A stretch of 64,000 nt of DNA, taken from assembly GCF_013131805.1 (NCBI RefSeq), contig NZ_JABJRC010000002.1, forward strand, positions 1 through 64,000. The letters run 5' to 3'. A program made the position numbers and the translations under genes. The notes below the pieces were generated by a model. That model saw only the letters and a list, made by a program, of their open reading frames with translations, made no database searches and was not told the origin of the DNA. Position 1 is the first letter of the stretch. Every line of letters starts with the position of its first letter. This DNA comes from Kribbella sandramycini. GTDB lineage: Bacteria; Actinomycetota; Actinomycetes; Propionibacteriales; Kribbellaceae. Positions 36,534 to 45,966 of this stretch are shown here, piece after piece.

Positions 36534-36589
36534 TGGCAGGTTGCGGTCGCTCGACGTAACGCGGCTTCGCGCCGGCGCAGAGTAGGAGG

Positions 36590-37720
36590 ATGAAGCGTGC
36601 GGTGGTGGTTGGGTTGGTGGCGGCGGGGGCCGTGGTTGCTGCTGCGGGGGTGGTGCGGTACGACGTGGGTCGGATTGATGGGGTGGTGCTGGAGGCCCGC
36701 GCGGCTGGGGATTGTGCGGTCGTGCGGGCTGCGGCGGAGCGGTATCACCTTGTGCACAAGGTGGTTGGGCGGTCGGCGGTGCGGCGGAGTGAGGCGGATG
36801 TCGCGGCGTGCGGGCGGCTGGATGCGGCGGGGGTGATGCTGGATCGGGCGGTGCATGGCAGTGAGCGGGATGCGAGCCAAGGGGTGGGGGTGCTCGATCA
36901 GGTGCTGGCTGATCCGGAGCAGCTTGCCGGGGTGCGAGTTGTGGTCGATCGGTTCGTGGCTGCGCTGCGGGTGACGGAGCCGTGTCTGGCTGGGCGGATA
37001 GCCGAAGAGGTGCGCGGGCGGGCGGAACGCAAAGAACTGCAGGAGCGGATCGGGACGGCGATCGCCGAGGTGGGGCCGCGGGCGACGTCGGCTTGTGCGG
37101 ATGAGCTGGTCAAGCAGGCGGATTGGAAAGGTGCGCGGCAGCTCTACCAGCAGGTGATCGAGCGGTATCCGGATGATCTGCGGGTCGCGGCGGCGAAGGC
37201 CGGGGCGCAGCGGGCGACCGAGGCGATCGAGCTGGCGGACGTTCGGGGGCTGGTCGATCCGGACTCCGGGACGTACTGCGACAACCCGGCGAAGTACAGC
37301 GCGGCGCCGCCGTACCGGAAGGGGCTGAACCGGACGATCCTGCTGGGCGACGAGCTGGACCCGTATGCGTCGCGGCTGCCGAAGGCATGGCGGACGAGCG
37401 ATCCGAAGGCGGCCACGATCGTGGTCTGCGTGGACGTCGCGCAGGGTAAGGCGGTGCGGACGTGCCCGTATCAGTCGAAGCTCGGGTTCGGGCCGGTGTG
37501 GGTGACGTTCCGCAAGGTGGTGTTCAACCTGAAGACGTACGAATTGCGCACCGGGCGGCTGATCCGCAGCGGCAAGGTCGAGGTGGACGGGACGTCGTGC
37601 CCGCGGCGGCTTTATTACCAAGCTGCCACCGATTTCTCGAACCCGGAGCCGAACCAGTTCGTGACGCCGACCAGCGCCGGGCTGCGGGCCGCCTTCCAGC
37701 CGACGATCGTTCGGCGCTGA
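36590..37720 (+). CDS. Membrane-anchored or exported TPR-like protein of unknown function
   Basis: 376 residues. The N-terminus MKRAVVVGLVAAGAVVAAAGVV is an uncleaved anchor or signal peptide. A helical middle with a TPR-like unit (DWKGARQLYQQVIERYPDDLRVAAAKAG) follows. The last 130 residues are beta-rich with several Cys (TYCDNPAKYS, IVVCVDV, VRTCPYQ, TSCPRR) that could form disulfides. AGGAGG abuts the ATG at 36590 with no spacer; GTG 36602, 12 bases downstream of the site, is the alternative start. No enzyme motif is seen. Confidence 0.75.
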   Translation: MKRAVVVGLVAAGAVVAAAGVVRYDVGRIDGVVLEARAAGDCAVVRAAAERYHLVHKVVGRSAVRRSEADVAACGRLDAAGVMLDRAVHGSERDASQGVGVLDQVLADPEQLAGVRVVVDRFVAALRVTEPCLAGRIAEEVRGRAERKELQERIGTAIAEVGPRATSACADELVKQADWKGARQLYQQVIERYPDDLRVAAAKAGAQRATEAIELADVRGLVDPDSGTYCDNPAKYSAAPPYRKGLNRTILLGDELDPYASRLPKAWRTSDPKAATIVVCVDVAQGKAVRTCPYQSKLGFGPVWVTFRKVVFNLKTYELRTGRLIRSGKVEVDGTSCPRRLYYQAATDFSNPEPNQFVTPTSAGLRAAFQPTIVRR

Positions 37721-37769
37721 TCTCATCCCTTTCCCGCCGCGCGCGGAACGCTTAAGGTGACCCACCAGA

Positions 37770-37787
37770 TGTGATCAGCCCATCACA
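37770..37787. promoter_or_regulatory. Inverted repeat upstream of the trypsin-like protease
   Basis: TGTGAT-N6-ATCACA, perfect 6-bp arms, 18 bases before the start codon. It resembles a CRP site but the TGTGA/TCACA spacing is 8 rather than 6, so the factor is unknown. Confidence 0.4.
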
Positions 37788-37804
37788 TTCAGTGAGGAGA
37801 CATG

Positions 37805-38770
37805 ATGCGAATCCGCCCCGTTCGTTCCGCCCTGCTCGCAACCGCCTGCGTCGTAGGGCTCGCCGTGCCGCTTGCCGGTACGACCGCCACCGCCGTCCAA
37901 CCCTCCACCACCCACGAAGCCGCGACGACGAAAGCCGAACAGGCGCGGGTCAGTGGGTTCTGGACGCCGGAGCGGATGCGGTCCGCGGTCCCGATCGATC
38001 AACTGCTGACGCCGAAGCAGCGGCTGAGCGGTGGGACGGTCGCGGCCGGCGAGCCGACCACCGTCGCGCCGACCGCGATGGCGCCGACCGCGTTCCCCAG
38101 CGGCGGCGCGCCGTGGACCGGCGGCGGAAAGATCGTCAGCACCGAGGGCCGGGTGTTCTTCACCTACACCGGCCGGACGGCGTCCTGCAGTGGGACGGCG
38201 GTGACCAGCGGCAACAAGAGCACGGTCATCACGGCCGGGCACTGCGTGAAACTGGAGGGCGCGTTCCACACCAACTGGGTGTTCGTCCCGGCGTACAACA
38301 ACGGCGCGACGCCGTACGGGACGTGGACCGCGAAGAAGACCTACGCGACGGCCCAGTGGGTCGCGAGCGAGGACATCAACTACGACGTCGGCGCGGCCGT
38401 GGTGAACCCGTTGAACGGGCAGAACCTGACCGATGTGGTCGGCGGCCAGGGCGTCGCGTTCAACCAGGCGCGCGGCCAGAACATGTACGCCTTCGGGTAT
38501 CCGGCCGCGGCGCCGTACGACGGCTCCAAGCTGATCTACTGCAGCGGCAAGGTGTTCAACGCGCTGATCTCCGACGGTCTCGGCATGACGTGCGACATGA
38601 CCGGCGGCTCGAGTGGCGGCGGCTGGTTCCTCCAGTTCAACGAGGCGGCCGGCACCGGCATCGTGAATTCGGTGAACAGCTACAAGATCAACTTCATCCC
38701 GACCTGGATGTTCGGCCCGTACTTCGGCGCCGACGCCCAGTCGGTCTACAACACGGCTCAGGCCGGCTGA
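37805..38770 (+). CDS. Secreted trypsin-like serine protease
   Basis: 321 residues from the second ATG (37805), which is 5 bases from AGGAG; the first ATG (37802) is too close. A signal peptide (PVRSALLATACVVGLAVPLA) and a propeptide of about 80 residues precede a chymotrypsin-fold domain of the glutamyl endopeptidase-like type. The triad is His146 (TVITAGHCV), Asp194 (DINYDVGAAVV) and Ser270 (GGSSGGGW). Two Cys pairs are expected (SCSGTA with GHCV; IYCSGK with MTCDMT). Its 3' end overlaps the convergent HxlR gene by 13 bases. Confidence 0.92.
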   Translation: MRIRPVRSALLATACVVGLAVPLAGTTATAVQPSTTHEAATTKAEQARVSGFWTPERMRSAVPIDQLLTPKQRLSGGTVAAGEPTTVAPTAMAPTAFPSGGAPWTGGGKIVSTEGRVFFTYTGRTASCSGTAVTSGNKSTVITAGHCVKLEGAFHTNWVFVPAYNNGATPYGTWTAKKTYATAQWVASEDINYDVGAAVVNPLNGQNLTDVVGGQGVAFNQARGQNMYAFGYPAAAPYDGSKLIYCSGKVFNALISDGLGMTCDMTGGSSGGGWFLQFNEAAGTGIVNSVNSYKINFIPTWMFGPYFGADAQSVYNTAQAG

Positions 38771-39246
38771 TCCCGGCGGCGCGCGCCGGGGCCGGGGCGC
38801 GGCACGGCATCGCGTGGCGAGACCACGTGATGGCCGGCCGCGCACCGGACCTCGGTGTGCACCAGTGCGCCGCAGTCGCGATGTGTGACCTCCAGCGGCA
38901 CGCCCGCGTCGTCGGCCAGGTACTTGTCACCCCAATCGCGGATCGCGATCAACACGGGGTAGAGGTCGAGCCCCTTCTTCGTCAGCCGGTACTCGAACCG
39001 CTGCCGCGCCCCCGGCTCCCGGTACGGCGTCCGTCGCAGGATGCCGTGGTCGACGAGCAGGGCGAGCCGGTTCGACAGGACCTGGCGCGGCACCGCCGTC
39101 CGCACCCGCAGGTCGTCGAACCGCCGGATGCCGTTGAAGACCTCTCGCAGGACGACGACCGTCCACCGCTCGCCGATGATCTCCATCGTGCGGCCCACCG
39201 GGCAGTTGTCCGCCGACCAGTCCAGCGCGTTGTACATGACCGGCAT
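38758..39246 (-). CDS. HxlR family transcriptional regulator
   Basis: 162 residues from the ATG at 39246 (ATG 39237 is also possible). The winged helix is typical: CPVGRTMEIIGERWTVVVLREVFNGIRRFDDLR, then PRQVLSNRLALLVDHGILRRTPYREPGARQRFEYRLTKKG is contiguous. Cys in DNCPVGR is the position used for redox or electrophile sensing in some relatives. A C-terminal CGALVHTEVRCAAGHHV segment may bind a metal. It is divergent from the PaaI thioesterase and probably controls it. Confidence 0.92.
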   Translation of the reverse strand: MPVMYNALDWSADNCPVGRTMEIIGERWTVVVLREVFNGIRRFDDLRVRTAVPRQVLSNRLALLVDHGILRRTPYREPGARQRFEYRLTKKGLDLYPVLIAIRDWGDKYLADDAGVPLEVTHRDCGALVHTEVRCAAGHHVVSPRDAVPRPGPGARRRDQPA

Positions 39247-39304
39247 CCTAATGTTCCCTAGGTCTCGTTGACAGACCCAGCGAGGAGCTGTGAGGCTTCG
39301 GCTC

Positions 39305-39814
39305 ATGACGGAAATCCAGGACGCCGCCCGGACGCGCACCTTCAGCTGGTCGGACCCGGCAGAGATCGCGGCCCAGGTCGGCGGGATGTCGGGGCTCGAG
39401 CTGCTGCAGGCGCTGGCCGTGGGCAAGCTCCCGCCGCCGCCGATCCTGCAGACGATCGGGGGCAGCGGGATCGAGGTCGAGGAGGGCTCGGTGACGGTGA
39501 TCCTGCCGGTCCGCGAGTTCCACTACAACCCGCTCGGCACCGTGCACGGCGGGGTGATCGCGACCCTGCTCGACACAGCCGCGGCCTGTTCGGTGCACTC
39601 GACGCTACCGGTCGGCGTCGGCTACACGTCGCTGGATCTGAACACGCGTTTCATCAAGCCGGTGACCGTGAAATCCGGCGAGCTGCGCTGCACCGGTCAG
39701 GTGATCAGCCGCGGCCGCCGGACGGCCGTCGCCGAGGCCCGGCTGGTGGACGAGCGTGGCGCCCTGCTGGCCCACGCCACGTCCACCTGCATGCTGTTCG
39801 AACTACCCCAGTAG
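39305..39814 (+). CDS. PaaI family hotdog-fold thioesterase
   Basis: 169 residues from ATG 39305 (an in-frame GTG at 39290 is the alternative). Hotdog fold with the PaaI/HGG signature GTVHGGVIATLLDTAAACSVHS and the Asp/Asn region LDLNTRFIKPVTVKSGEL. It hydrolyses an acyl-CoA, typically aromatic or hydroxylated. Divergent from the HxlR regulator, its likely controller. Its end overlaps the aminotransferase gene by 12 bases. Confidence 0.92.
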   Translation: MTEIQDAARTRTFSWSDPAEIAAQVGGMSGLELLQALAVGKLPPPPILQTIGGSGIEVEEGSVTVILPVREFHYNPLGTVHGGVIATLLDTAAACSVHSTLPVGVGYTSLDLNTRFIKPVTVKSGELRCTGQVISRGRRTAVAEARLVDERGALLAHATSTCMLFELPQ

Positions 39815-41068
39815 CTTCTCGGTCGCCGACAGCCGGACGCAGACGGTCAGGCCGGCGACCGCGGCCTCGAGCTCGTCGAGCTCGGGGTAGGTCGGGGCGA
39901 TCCGGATGATGCTGTCCGACGGGTCGTCGCCGTACGGGTGGGTGGCGCCGGCCGGGGTGAGCGCGATCCCGGCCGCCTTCGCCTTGGCGACGACGTCCGC
40001 GGCGCAGCCCTCGGGCACCCGCAACGTGATGAAGTAGCCGCCGGTCGGCGCGTTCCAGGACGCGAAACCGCTGTCGCCGAGCTCGGCGGTGAGGATCTTG
40101 TCGACCGCCTCGAACTTCGGCCGGATCAGCTCGGCCAGGTTGCGCATGTGCGCGTGCAGGCCGTCGGCGTCGCGGAGGAACTGCACGTGCCGCAGCTGGT
40201 TCACCTTGTCCGGGCCGATGCTGCGCTTGACCGTGTGGCTCTGCCACCACTTCAGGTTCGCCGGGGAGGCGCCGAAGAACGCGACGCCGGCGCCGGCCAG
40301 CGTGATCTTCGAGCTGGAGCCGAAGACGAAGACGCGATCCGGGTTGCCGTGCTCGGCGGCCAGGGCCAGGACGTCGGCCAGCTCGGCGTGCTCGTCGGTC
40401 AGGTGGTGGACGGCGTACGCGTTGTCCCAGAAGATCCGGAAGTCGGGCGCGGCGGTCGTCATCGCCGCCAGCCGGCGCACGGTCTCGGCCGAGTACGTCG
40501 TCCCGTCCGGGTTGCTGTACTTCGGGACGCACCAGATGCCCTTGATCGAGGCGTCGGCCGCGACCAGCCGCTCGACCTCGTCCATGTCCGGGCCCTCGGG
40601 GGTGAGCGCGACCGGGACCATCTTGATCCCGTAGCGCTCGCAGATGCCGAAGTGCCGGTCGTAGCCGGGCACCGGGCACAGGAACGTGATCTCCTGGTCG
40701 GCCCAGCGCTGCTCCGCGCCCGGGACGGTGCCGAGCAGCGCGAACACGATCGCGTCGTGCATCAGCTCCAGGCTGGAGTTGCCCGCGGCGAGCAGCTGGT
40801 CGGCCGGGACCTGCAGATCGGCGGCGAAGATCGCGCGCAGCTCGGGCAACCCGACCAGGCCGCCGTAGTTGCGCAGATCCGTGCCGTCGGCGGCGACCGG
40901 GCGGTCGATACCGCCGAGGATCGCGTCGGCCAGATCGAGCTGGCGCGGCGACGGTTTACCGCGGGTCAGGTCGAGTTTCAGCCCCTTCGCGGCGAGTGCT
41001 TCGTACTCCGCCTGGGCGCGCTCGCGCTGCGCCGTCAACTCTTCCACCGTCAAGGCTGTGTCACCCAC
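39803..41068 (-). CDS. Aspartate-type aminotransferase (class I, Asp_aminotransf/PF12897-like)
   Basis: 421 residues from GTG 41068 (AAGGGA upstream). PLP enzyme of fold type I: TRGKPSPRQLDL at the N-terminus, NSSLELMHDA, PVPGYDRHFG, CVPKYSNPDGTTYS, FWDNAYAVHHL and the PLP-Lys segment GSSSKITLAGAGVAFF. This long, actinobacterial subgroup includes the Corynebacterium glutamicum aspartate aminotransferase. It likely converts aspartate and 2-oxoglutarate to oxaloacetate and glutamate. Confidence 0.88.
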   Translation of the reverse strand: MGDTALTVEELTAQRERAQAEYEALAAKGLKLDLTRGKPSPRQLDLADAILGGIDRPVAADGTDLRNYGGLVGLPELRAIFAADLQVPADQLLAAGNSSLELMHDAIVFALLGTVPGAEQRWADQEITFLCPVPGYDRHFGICERYGIKMVPVALTPEGPDMDEVERLVAADASIKGIWCVPKYSNPDGTTYSAETVRRLAAMTTAAPDFRIFWDNAYAVHHLTDEHAELADVLALAAEHGNPDRVFVFGSSSKITLAGAGVAFFGASPANLKWWQSHTVKRSIGPDKVNQLRHVQFLRDADGLHAHMRNLAELIRPKFEAVDKILTAELGDSGFASWNAPTGGYFITLRVPEGCAADVVAKAKAAGIALTPAGATHPYGDDPSDSIIRIAPTYPELDELEAAVAGLTVCVRLSATEKLLG

Positions 41069-41093
41069 GACATGTCCCTTCGCCCGCTACCGA

Positions 41094-41120
41094 TCACGGA
41101 CAGACTAGTGCTGTCCGTGA
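41094..41120 (-). terminator. Hairpin terminator after the penicillin-binding protein gene
   Basis: Perfect 10-bp arms TCACGGACAG / CTGTCCGTGA with the loop ACTAGTG, just beyond the stop at 41139 and before the aminotransferase gene. Confidence 0.7.
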
Positions 41121-41138
41121 CCGGCGCGAAAACGAGGG

Positions 41139-43568
41139 TCAGCGGCGCGGCGGGCGGCAGTTCGGGAACTGTGGATCCCACGGCGGGCAGGCCGGGCCGC
41201 CGGTCGGTTTGGTCGGCGGCGGGATCGGCGGCAGCGACGTGCCCGGGGGCGGGGGAGTGGTGCCCGGGGGCGGTGGCGTGGTGGGCGGCGGCGCCTTGCT
41301 GCCGTTGGACAGCCAGAGCAGGATCGTCGCGCCGGCCAGCGCGCCTTCCTCGGCGCGCGGCGTGGTCCAGGCGACGGTGCCGGCGACGGCGTCGGAGTCC
41401 ACCTGCGTGGTCGCGACCGCCACCTTGAAGCCGGCCGCCTTGAGGGTGACGGTCGCCTGCTCCGGCGTCATCCCCTTCACGTTCGGCAGGTTCTTCACGT
41501 TGCCGCGGATCGTCTTCTGATCCGGCTGGACGAACTTCGTCCGGGCGTAGTTCTTCAGCGCCGCGCGCATCGCGGTCTCCCAGAACGGTCCCGCGATCTT
41601 CGAGCCGGACGCCTCGCCGATCGTCCGGCCGTTCAGCGTCTGGCCCTGCAGATCCGTGTACTTCGGCGTCGCGTCCGCGACCACCGACACACCCGACAGT
41701 TTGGTCGAGTACCCGGCGAACCACACGGCCTTGCTGCCGTCGATGGTTCCGGTCTTGCCGGCGAGGTCGCTGCTGCCGAACTTCAGGCTGCTGCCGGTGC
41801 CGGGCGGGTCCATGACCTTGTTCAGCACGTAGTTGACGCCGTCCGCGACCTGTGGCGTGATGACCGGCTTGCAGCTCAGACCGGGGGTCTGGATGGTCTT
41901 GCCGCGGCTGCTGGCCACGGCGGTGACGATCTGCGGGTTGCAGAAGGTGCCGCGAGCCGGGAACGTCGCGTAGGCGCTGCTCAGCATCAGCGGGGTGATC
42001 AGACCGGCCGAGCCCAGCGTCATCGACGGCACCTGCTCCAGCGGCTCCTCGGTCTGTGCGTCCCGCATGCCCATCTTGCCCAGCAGGTTGGCGATCGGGC
42101 ACAGGCCGACCTGCTCGGACAGCTGCAGGAAGTAGGTGTTGGTGGAGGCCTGGGCGGCCTGGATCATCGACGGATCGGCCACCGTCCGGGTCGAGTTCTT
42201 CGGCTTGTAGTTGTTGTCCGACGCGGTGCCGTGACAGGTCTTGAACTCGCGGCCGGACAGGTCGAGCGTCTGCGGCGAGTTGATCCGGTAGTTCAGCGGG
42301 ACGCCCTTCTGGATCGCGGCCGCGATCGTGAAGGTCTTCATCGTCGACCCGTTCTGGAAGCCGCCGTACCCGCCCTTGTACGACTGCTCGACGTTGTAGT
42401 TGTACGCCGTCTGGTGCTTGCCGAACCCGTACGGCTTGCTCTGCGCCATCGCCTTCACCAGACCGGTTCCGGGCTCGACGATCGTGATCGCGGCGACGGC
42501 CTCGTCGGTCGGCTTGGAGTGTTTGTCGATCGAGGCCTGCGCGGCCGCCTGGATCTTGCGGTCGAGTGATGTGCGGACCGTCAGGCCCGCCGTCTCGATG
42601 TAGTCCGCGCGCTCCTCCTCGGTCTTGCCGAAGACCGGGTTCTGCTTCAGCCGGGCCACGACGTAGTCGCAGTAGAACGGGTACGGCGAGTTCGCGCAGC
42701 CGGTGCGGAACGCCTTGACCTTCTTGAGATCGATGACCGGGGTCCGCATCGCGTCCCGGGCCTGCTTCGGGGTGATGATGCCGAGCTCGCGCATCCGGCC
42801 CAGGACGATGTTGCGCCGTTCCTTACCGGCGACCGGATGGGCGACCGGGTTGAACGCGTTCGGGCTCTTCACCAGCCCGGCCAGCGTCGCGGCCTGCGGC
42901 AGGGTCAGCTTCGAGGCGTGGACGCCGAAGTAGTGCAGCGCCGCGGCCTCGACGCCGTACGCGCGGTCGCCGAAGAAGGCCAGGTTGAGGTAGCGGTTCA
43001 GGATCTCGTCCTTGGAGATCTTCTCCTCGACGGCGATCGCGTACCGCAGCTCGGTGAACTTGCGCTCGTAGGTGTCGGCGGTGGCCGCCGCGCGCTCCTC
43101 CACCGACCGGGCCTTGGCGACCAGGCTGAGCTTGACGTACTGCTGGGTGATACTCGAGCCGCCCTGTGCGACCGAGCCGCGGGACTGGTTCAGCACCAGC
43201 GCCCGCAGCGTGCCCTTCAGGTCGATCGCGCCGTGCTGGTAGAAGCGGTCGTCCTCGATCGCGACGATCGCCTTCAGCATCATCGGGTTGATCTGCTTCA
43301 GCGTGACCTGTTTGCGGTTCTCCTGGGCCAGGTTCGCGATCACCTTGCCGTCACTCGCGACGATCGTCGTCGACTGCGCCAGCGGCGGGATCGTCAGGTC
43401 CTGCGGCAGGTACTTCACCGTGTTGTGCGCGGTCGTCGTCGTCACGTCGGCCAGCCCGGCCAGCGGCAGGGCCAGCCCGGCGACGAGCGCGCCGGAGACC
43501 GCGCTGATCAGGAGGAAGAGAAGCACCGACCGGAAAACACTGGGGCGGGCAGGGTCACCTCTGTGCAT
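41139..43568 (-). CDS. Class A penicillin-binding protein with PASTA domain
   Basis: 809 residues. One N-terminal membrane helix (SVLLFLLISAVSGALVAGLAL). The glycosyltransferase 51 domain has catalytic Glu105 (IEDDRFYQHGA) and GGSSITQQYVKL. The transpeptidase domain has Ser408-x-x-Lys (NGSTMKTF), the STN triad and AGKTGT. One PASTA domain (NLPNVKGMTPEQATVTLKAAGFKV) follows, then a Pro-rich tail of about 60 residues. It polymerises and cross-links peptidoglycan at the outer face of the membrane. It resembles mycobacterial PonA-type enzymes. Upstream of the ATG, 43620-43665 is AT-rich and probably holds the promoter. Confidence 0.95.
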   Translation of the reverse strand: MHRGDPARPSVFRSVLLFLLISAVSGALVAGLALPLAGLADVTTTTAHNTVKYLPQDLTIPPLAQSTTIVASDGKVIANLAQENRKQVTLKQINPMMLKAIVAIEDDRFYQHGAIDLKGTLRALVLNQSRGSVAQGGSSITQQYVKLSLVAKARSVEERAAATADTYERKFTELRYAIAVEEKISKDEILNRYLNLAFFGDRAYGVEAAALHYFGVHASKLTLPQAATLAGLVKSPNAFNPVAHPVAGKERRNIVLGRMRELGIITPKQARDAMRTPVIDLKKVKAFRTGCANSPYPFYCDYVVARLKQNPVFGKTEEERADYIETAGLTVRTSLDRKIQAAAQASIDKHSKPTDEAVAAITIVEPGTGLVKAMAQSKPYGFGKHQTAYNYNVEQSYKGGYGGFQNGSTMKTFTIAAAIQKGVPLNYRINSPQTLDLSGREFKTCHGTASDNNYKPKNSTRTVADPSMIQAAQASTNTYFLQLSEQVGLCPIANLLGKMGMRDAQTEEPLEQVPSMTLGSAGLITPLMLSSAYATFPARGTFCNPQIVTAVASSRGKTIQTPGLSCKPVITPQVADGVNYVLNKVMDPPGTGSSLKFGSSDLAGKTGTIDGSKAVWFAGYSTKLSGVSVVADATPKYTDLQGQTLNGRTIGEASGSKIAGPFWETAMRAALKNYARTKFVQPDQKTIRGNVKNLPNVKGMTPEQATVTLKAAGFKVAVATTQVDSDAVAGTVAWTTPRAEEGALAGATILLWLSNGSKAPPPTTPPPPGTTPPPPGTSLPPIPPPTKPTGGPACPPWDPQFPNCRPPRR

Positions 43569-43665
43569 GACCTGGCACAGTACGGGAGGTCTGGGGCTAC
43601 CGGCAGCCTTTTCGTCACGGATTTGCCGCTTTTGCCTTATTTTTTCACCTTGAGTAGCGATCTGC

Positions 43666-45936
43666 TCACTGTTCGCCTCCGATCAGGACGTCCGGCAGTA
43701 CGCCGTCGGCCAGGACACCGAGCCGTTTGGTGGCCCGGGTGGCCGCGACGTACAGGTCGGACAGGCCCCGTGGGGACTCGGCGATGATGCCGGCCGGGTC
43801 GGCGATCAGGACGGCGTCGAACTCCAGGCCCTTGGCTGCACTGGGATCCAGTAGTGCGACGGGCGCCTCGAGGATCGCCGGGTCATTGCTTTCGGCAACC
43901 GTTGGCAGTGCGGCGGCCAGCGCCGCCGTCCGGGAGGCCGGCGCGATGACGGCGATCCGGCCGTCCCCGACGGCCGCGCGCTCGGACTCGATTGCCGCGA
44001 GCAACGTTTCGGTGAAGTCTTCGCTCCGAGTGCTCCGCAACCAGGGCGCGCTGTTCCCCGCGCGTACCGAGGTCGGTGCTGTGAGCAACGGATCGATCGC
44101 CGTCAGGACGCCGGCCGCGACGGTCATGATCTCGGTCGGCGTGCGGTAGTTGACGGTGAGCTCCGCGGCCCGCCAGCGCCGGGGCGCGTAGCGGTCGAGG
44201 ACTTCGGCCCAGGATCGGACGCCGGCGTCCGATCCGGTCTGGGCGATATCGCCGACCAGCGTCATCGAACGCCGCGGGCAACGGCGCATCAACAGCCGCC
44301 AGTCCATCGCGGTCAGCTCCTGCGCTTCGTCGACGATCACGTGGCCGAAGACCCAGCCGCGATCCGACGCCGCGCGCTCCGCGACCGTGACCGGCTTCTC
44401 GATCAGCTCCGTGCGGCGATGGACGAGCTCGGCGAACTGCTCGATCTCCCACGGCATCACGACCACGTTCTCGGACTCCAGCTGGACCTGCACGACCTCC
44501 CGCGCGTACTTCCACGTGTCGGCCGACTCGGCAGCCGCCGCGGCCGCCTGCTGACGACGAGCCGCGACGTCGGCGTCCAGCTCGCCGATCAGCTCGGCCG
44601 CCTCGTCCAGCAGCGGCACGTCGGACGGCGTCCACGGCGCGTCGATCGGACGGCGGATCGCCGCGCGCTCGGCGTCCGTCAGGTGTGGGGCGGCCGCGGC
44701 GAGCCGCTCGGGGGAGGAGAGCAGGACGCTCACCAAGAGCTGCGGGGTGAGCTCCGGCCAGAGGTGATCGAGGATGGCCTGGACGCGGTCGTCCTCGATG
44801 AGCTCCTTGCGGAGATCTTCGACGTCCTCGGCGCCGACGTACTGGCGGCCGATCGTGTCGACGATCTGATTGGTCAGCACGGTGATGATGCGCCGGACGA
44901 AGACCCGCCGGGCCGGGTTGTGCGGCTCGCCCGCGTCCAGCGCCTTCTCCTTCGCCTTGCGGACGGCGCTCGGCCGGAGCGCCAGCTCGTGCTGGTCGAC
45001 CTTGAACCGGATCGTCGCTTCGGGAACGCGCTGGAAACCTTGCACAGCGCGCTCGACGACCTCGGCCATCGCCAAGTCGCCCTTGATCCGCGTCGCTTCC
45101 GCGGACTCCGGAGCGGTCGCCGCGATCCCGGGATAGAGCTCGCCGACCGTGGCCAGGACGACGTCGGTCTCACCCAGGGACGGGAGCACCTGGTCGATGT
45201 AGCGCAGGAAGGTCGGGTTCGGGCCGACGACCAGGACACCTGTCCGCGCGAGCTGGTCGCGATGGGTGTAGAGCAGGTACGCCGCCCGGTGCAGCGCGAC
45301 GACGGTCTTACCGGTGCCCGGCCCGCCCTGGACGACCAGCACGCCCGGCAGTTCGGCGCGGATGATCTCGTCCTGCTCGGTCTGGATGGTCGCGACGATC
45401 TCGTTCATCCGGCCGGTCCGGTTCGCGCCGAGCGACGACAGCAAGGCGGCCTCGCCGATCAGCGTGCTGCGGTCGGCGGCGCCCAGCGCGTCGAGATCGA
45501 GGACGTCGTCGTCCACGCCGACCACGGTCCGCCCGTGCAGGCGGATGTGCCGGCGTCGCGTGACGCCCAGCGGGGCGGCCGGAGTCGCTCGGTAGAAGGA
45601 CTGCGCGAGCGGCGTCCGCCAGTCGACCAGCAAGGCCTCGTACTCCTCGTCGAACAACCCGATCCGGCCGATGTGGAACCGCTCCCCGCCGGTTTCGTCG
45701 ATCCGGCCGAAGCACAGGCCGCGCTCGACGGCGGACAGTTGATGGACGCGGCCGGAGAAATGCTGGGTGAAGGATTCGCGTTCGCTGTACGCCTGCAGAT
45801 TTCCGACCGTCGCTTCGCCCTGGACCCGATCGAGTTCGCCACGTGCCCTTTCGCGCAACACGTCGAGCCTTTCGTACATCGCGGTCACATGCTCTTGTTC
45901 TTCGCCGATCTCCTGTGCCAGCAGCCGATCCGTCAC
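43666..45936 (-). CDS. helR: HelD/HelR-type RNA polymerase-recycling ATPase (UvrD-like)
   Basis: 756 residues from GTG 45936, chosen because GGGGACGGC lies just upstream; the longer ATG at 46032 would translate through a strong hairpin. An N-terminal coiled-coil (EQEHVTAMYERLDVLRERARGELDRV is contiguous) that reaches into the RNAP secondary channel is followed by a superfamily 1 motor: Walker A VVQGGPGTGKTVVALHRAAYLL, Walker B-like HVIVDEAQELTAMDWRLL, GDIAQTG and VNYRTPTEI. The helicase-like protein removes stalled RNAP from DNA, and actinobacterial HelR can protect RNAP from rifamycins. No RIF-associated element was seen upstream. Confidence 0.85.
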   Translation of the reverse strand: MTDRLLAQEIGEEQEHVTAMYERLDVLRERARGELDRVQGEATVGNLQAYSERESFTQHFSGRVHQLSAVERGLCFGRIDETGGERFHIGRIGLFDEEYEALLVDWRTPLAQSFYRATPAAPLGVTRRRHIRLHGRTVVGVDDDVLDLDALGAADRSTLIGEAALLSSLGANRTGRMNEIVATIQTEQDEIIRAELPGVLVVQGGPGTGKTVVALHRAAYLLYTHRDQLARTGVLVVGPNPTFLRYIDQVLPSLGETDVVLATVGELYPGIAATAPESAEATRIKGDLAMAEVVERAVQGFQRVPEATIRFKVDQHELALRPSAVRKAKEKALDAGEPHNPARRVFVRRIITVLTNQIVDTIGRQYVGAEDVEDLRKELIEDDRVQAILDHLWPELTPQLLVSVLLSSPERLAAAAPHLTDAERAAIRRPIDAPWTPSDVPLLDEAAELIGELDADVAARRQQAAAAAAESADTWKYAREVVQVQLESENVVVMPWEIEQFAELVHRRTELIEKPVTVAERAASDRGWVFGHVIVDEAQELTAMDWRLLMRRCPRRSMTLVGDIAQTGSDAGVRSWAEVLDRYAPRRWRAAELTVNYRTPTEIMTVAAGVLTAIDPLLTAPTSVRAGNSAPWLRSTRSEDFTETLLAAIESERAAVGDGRIAVIAPASRTAALAAALPTVAESNDPAILEAPVALLDPSAAKGLEFDAVLIADPAGIIAESPRGLSDLYVAATRATKRLGVLADGVLPDVLIGGEQ

Positions 45937-45966
45937 GCCGTCCCCGATCTTGAAATCGCTGGAATT

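Noticed and set aside
37770..37787. CRP site upstream of the trypsin-like protease
   Set aside because: TGTGA and TCACA are 8 bases apart instead of the 6 expected for a CRP site; kept only as an unnamed inverted repeat.
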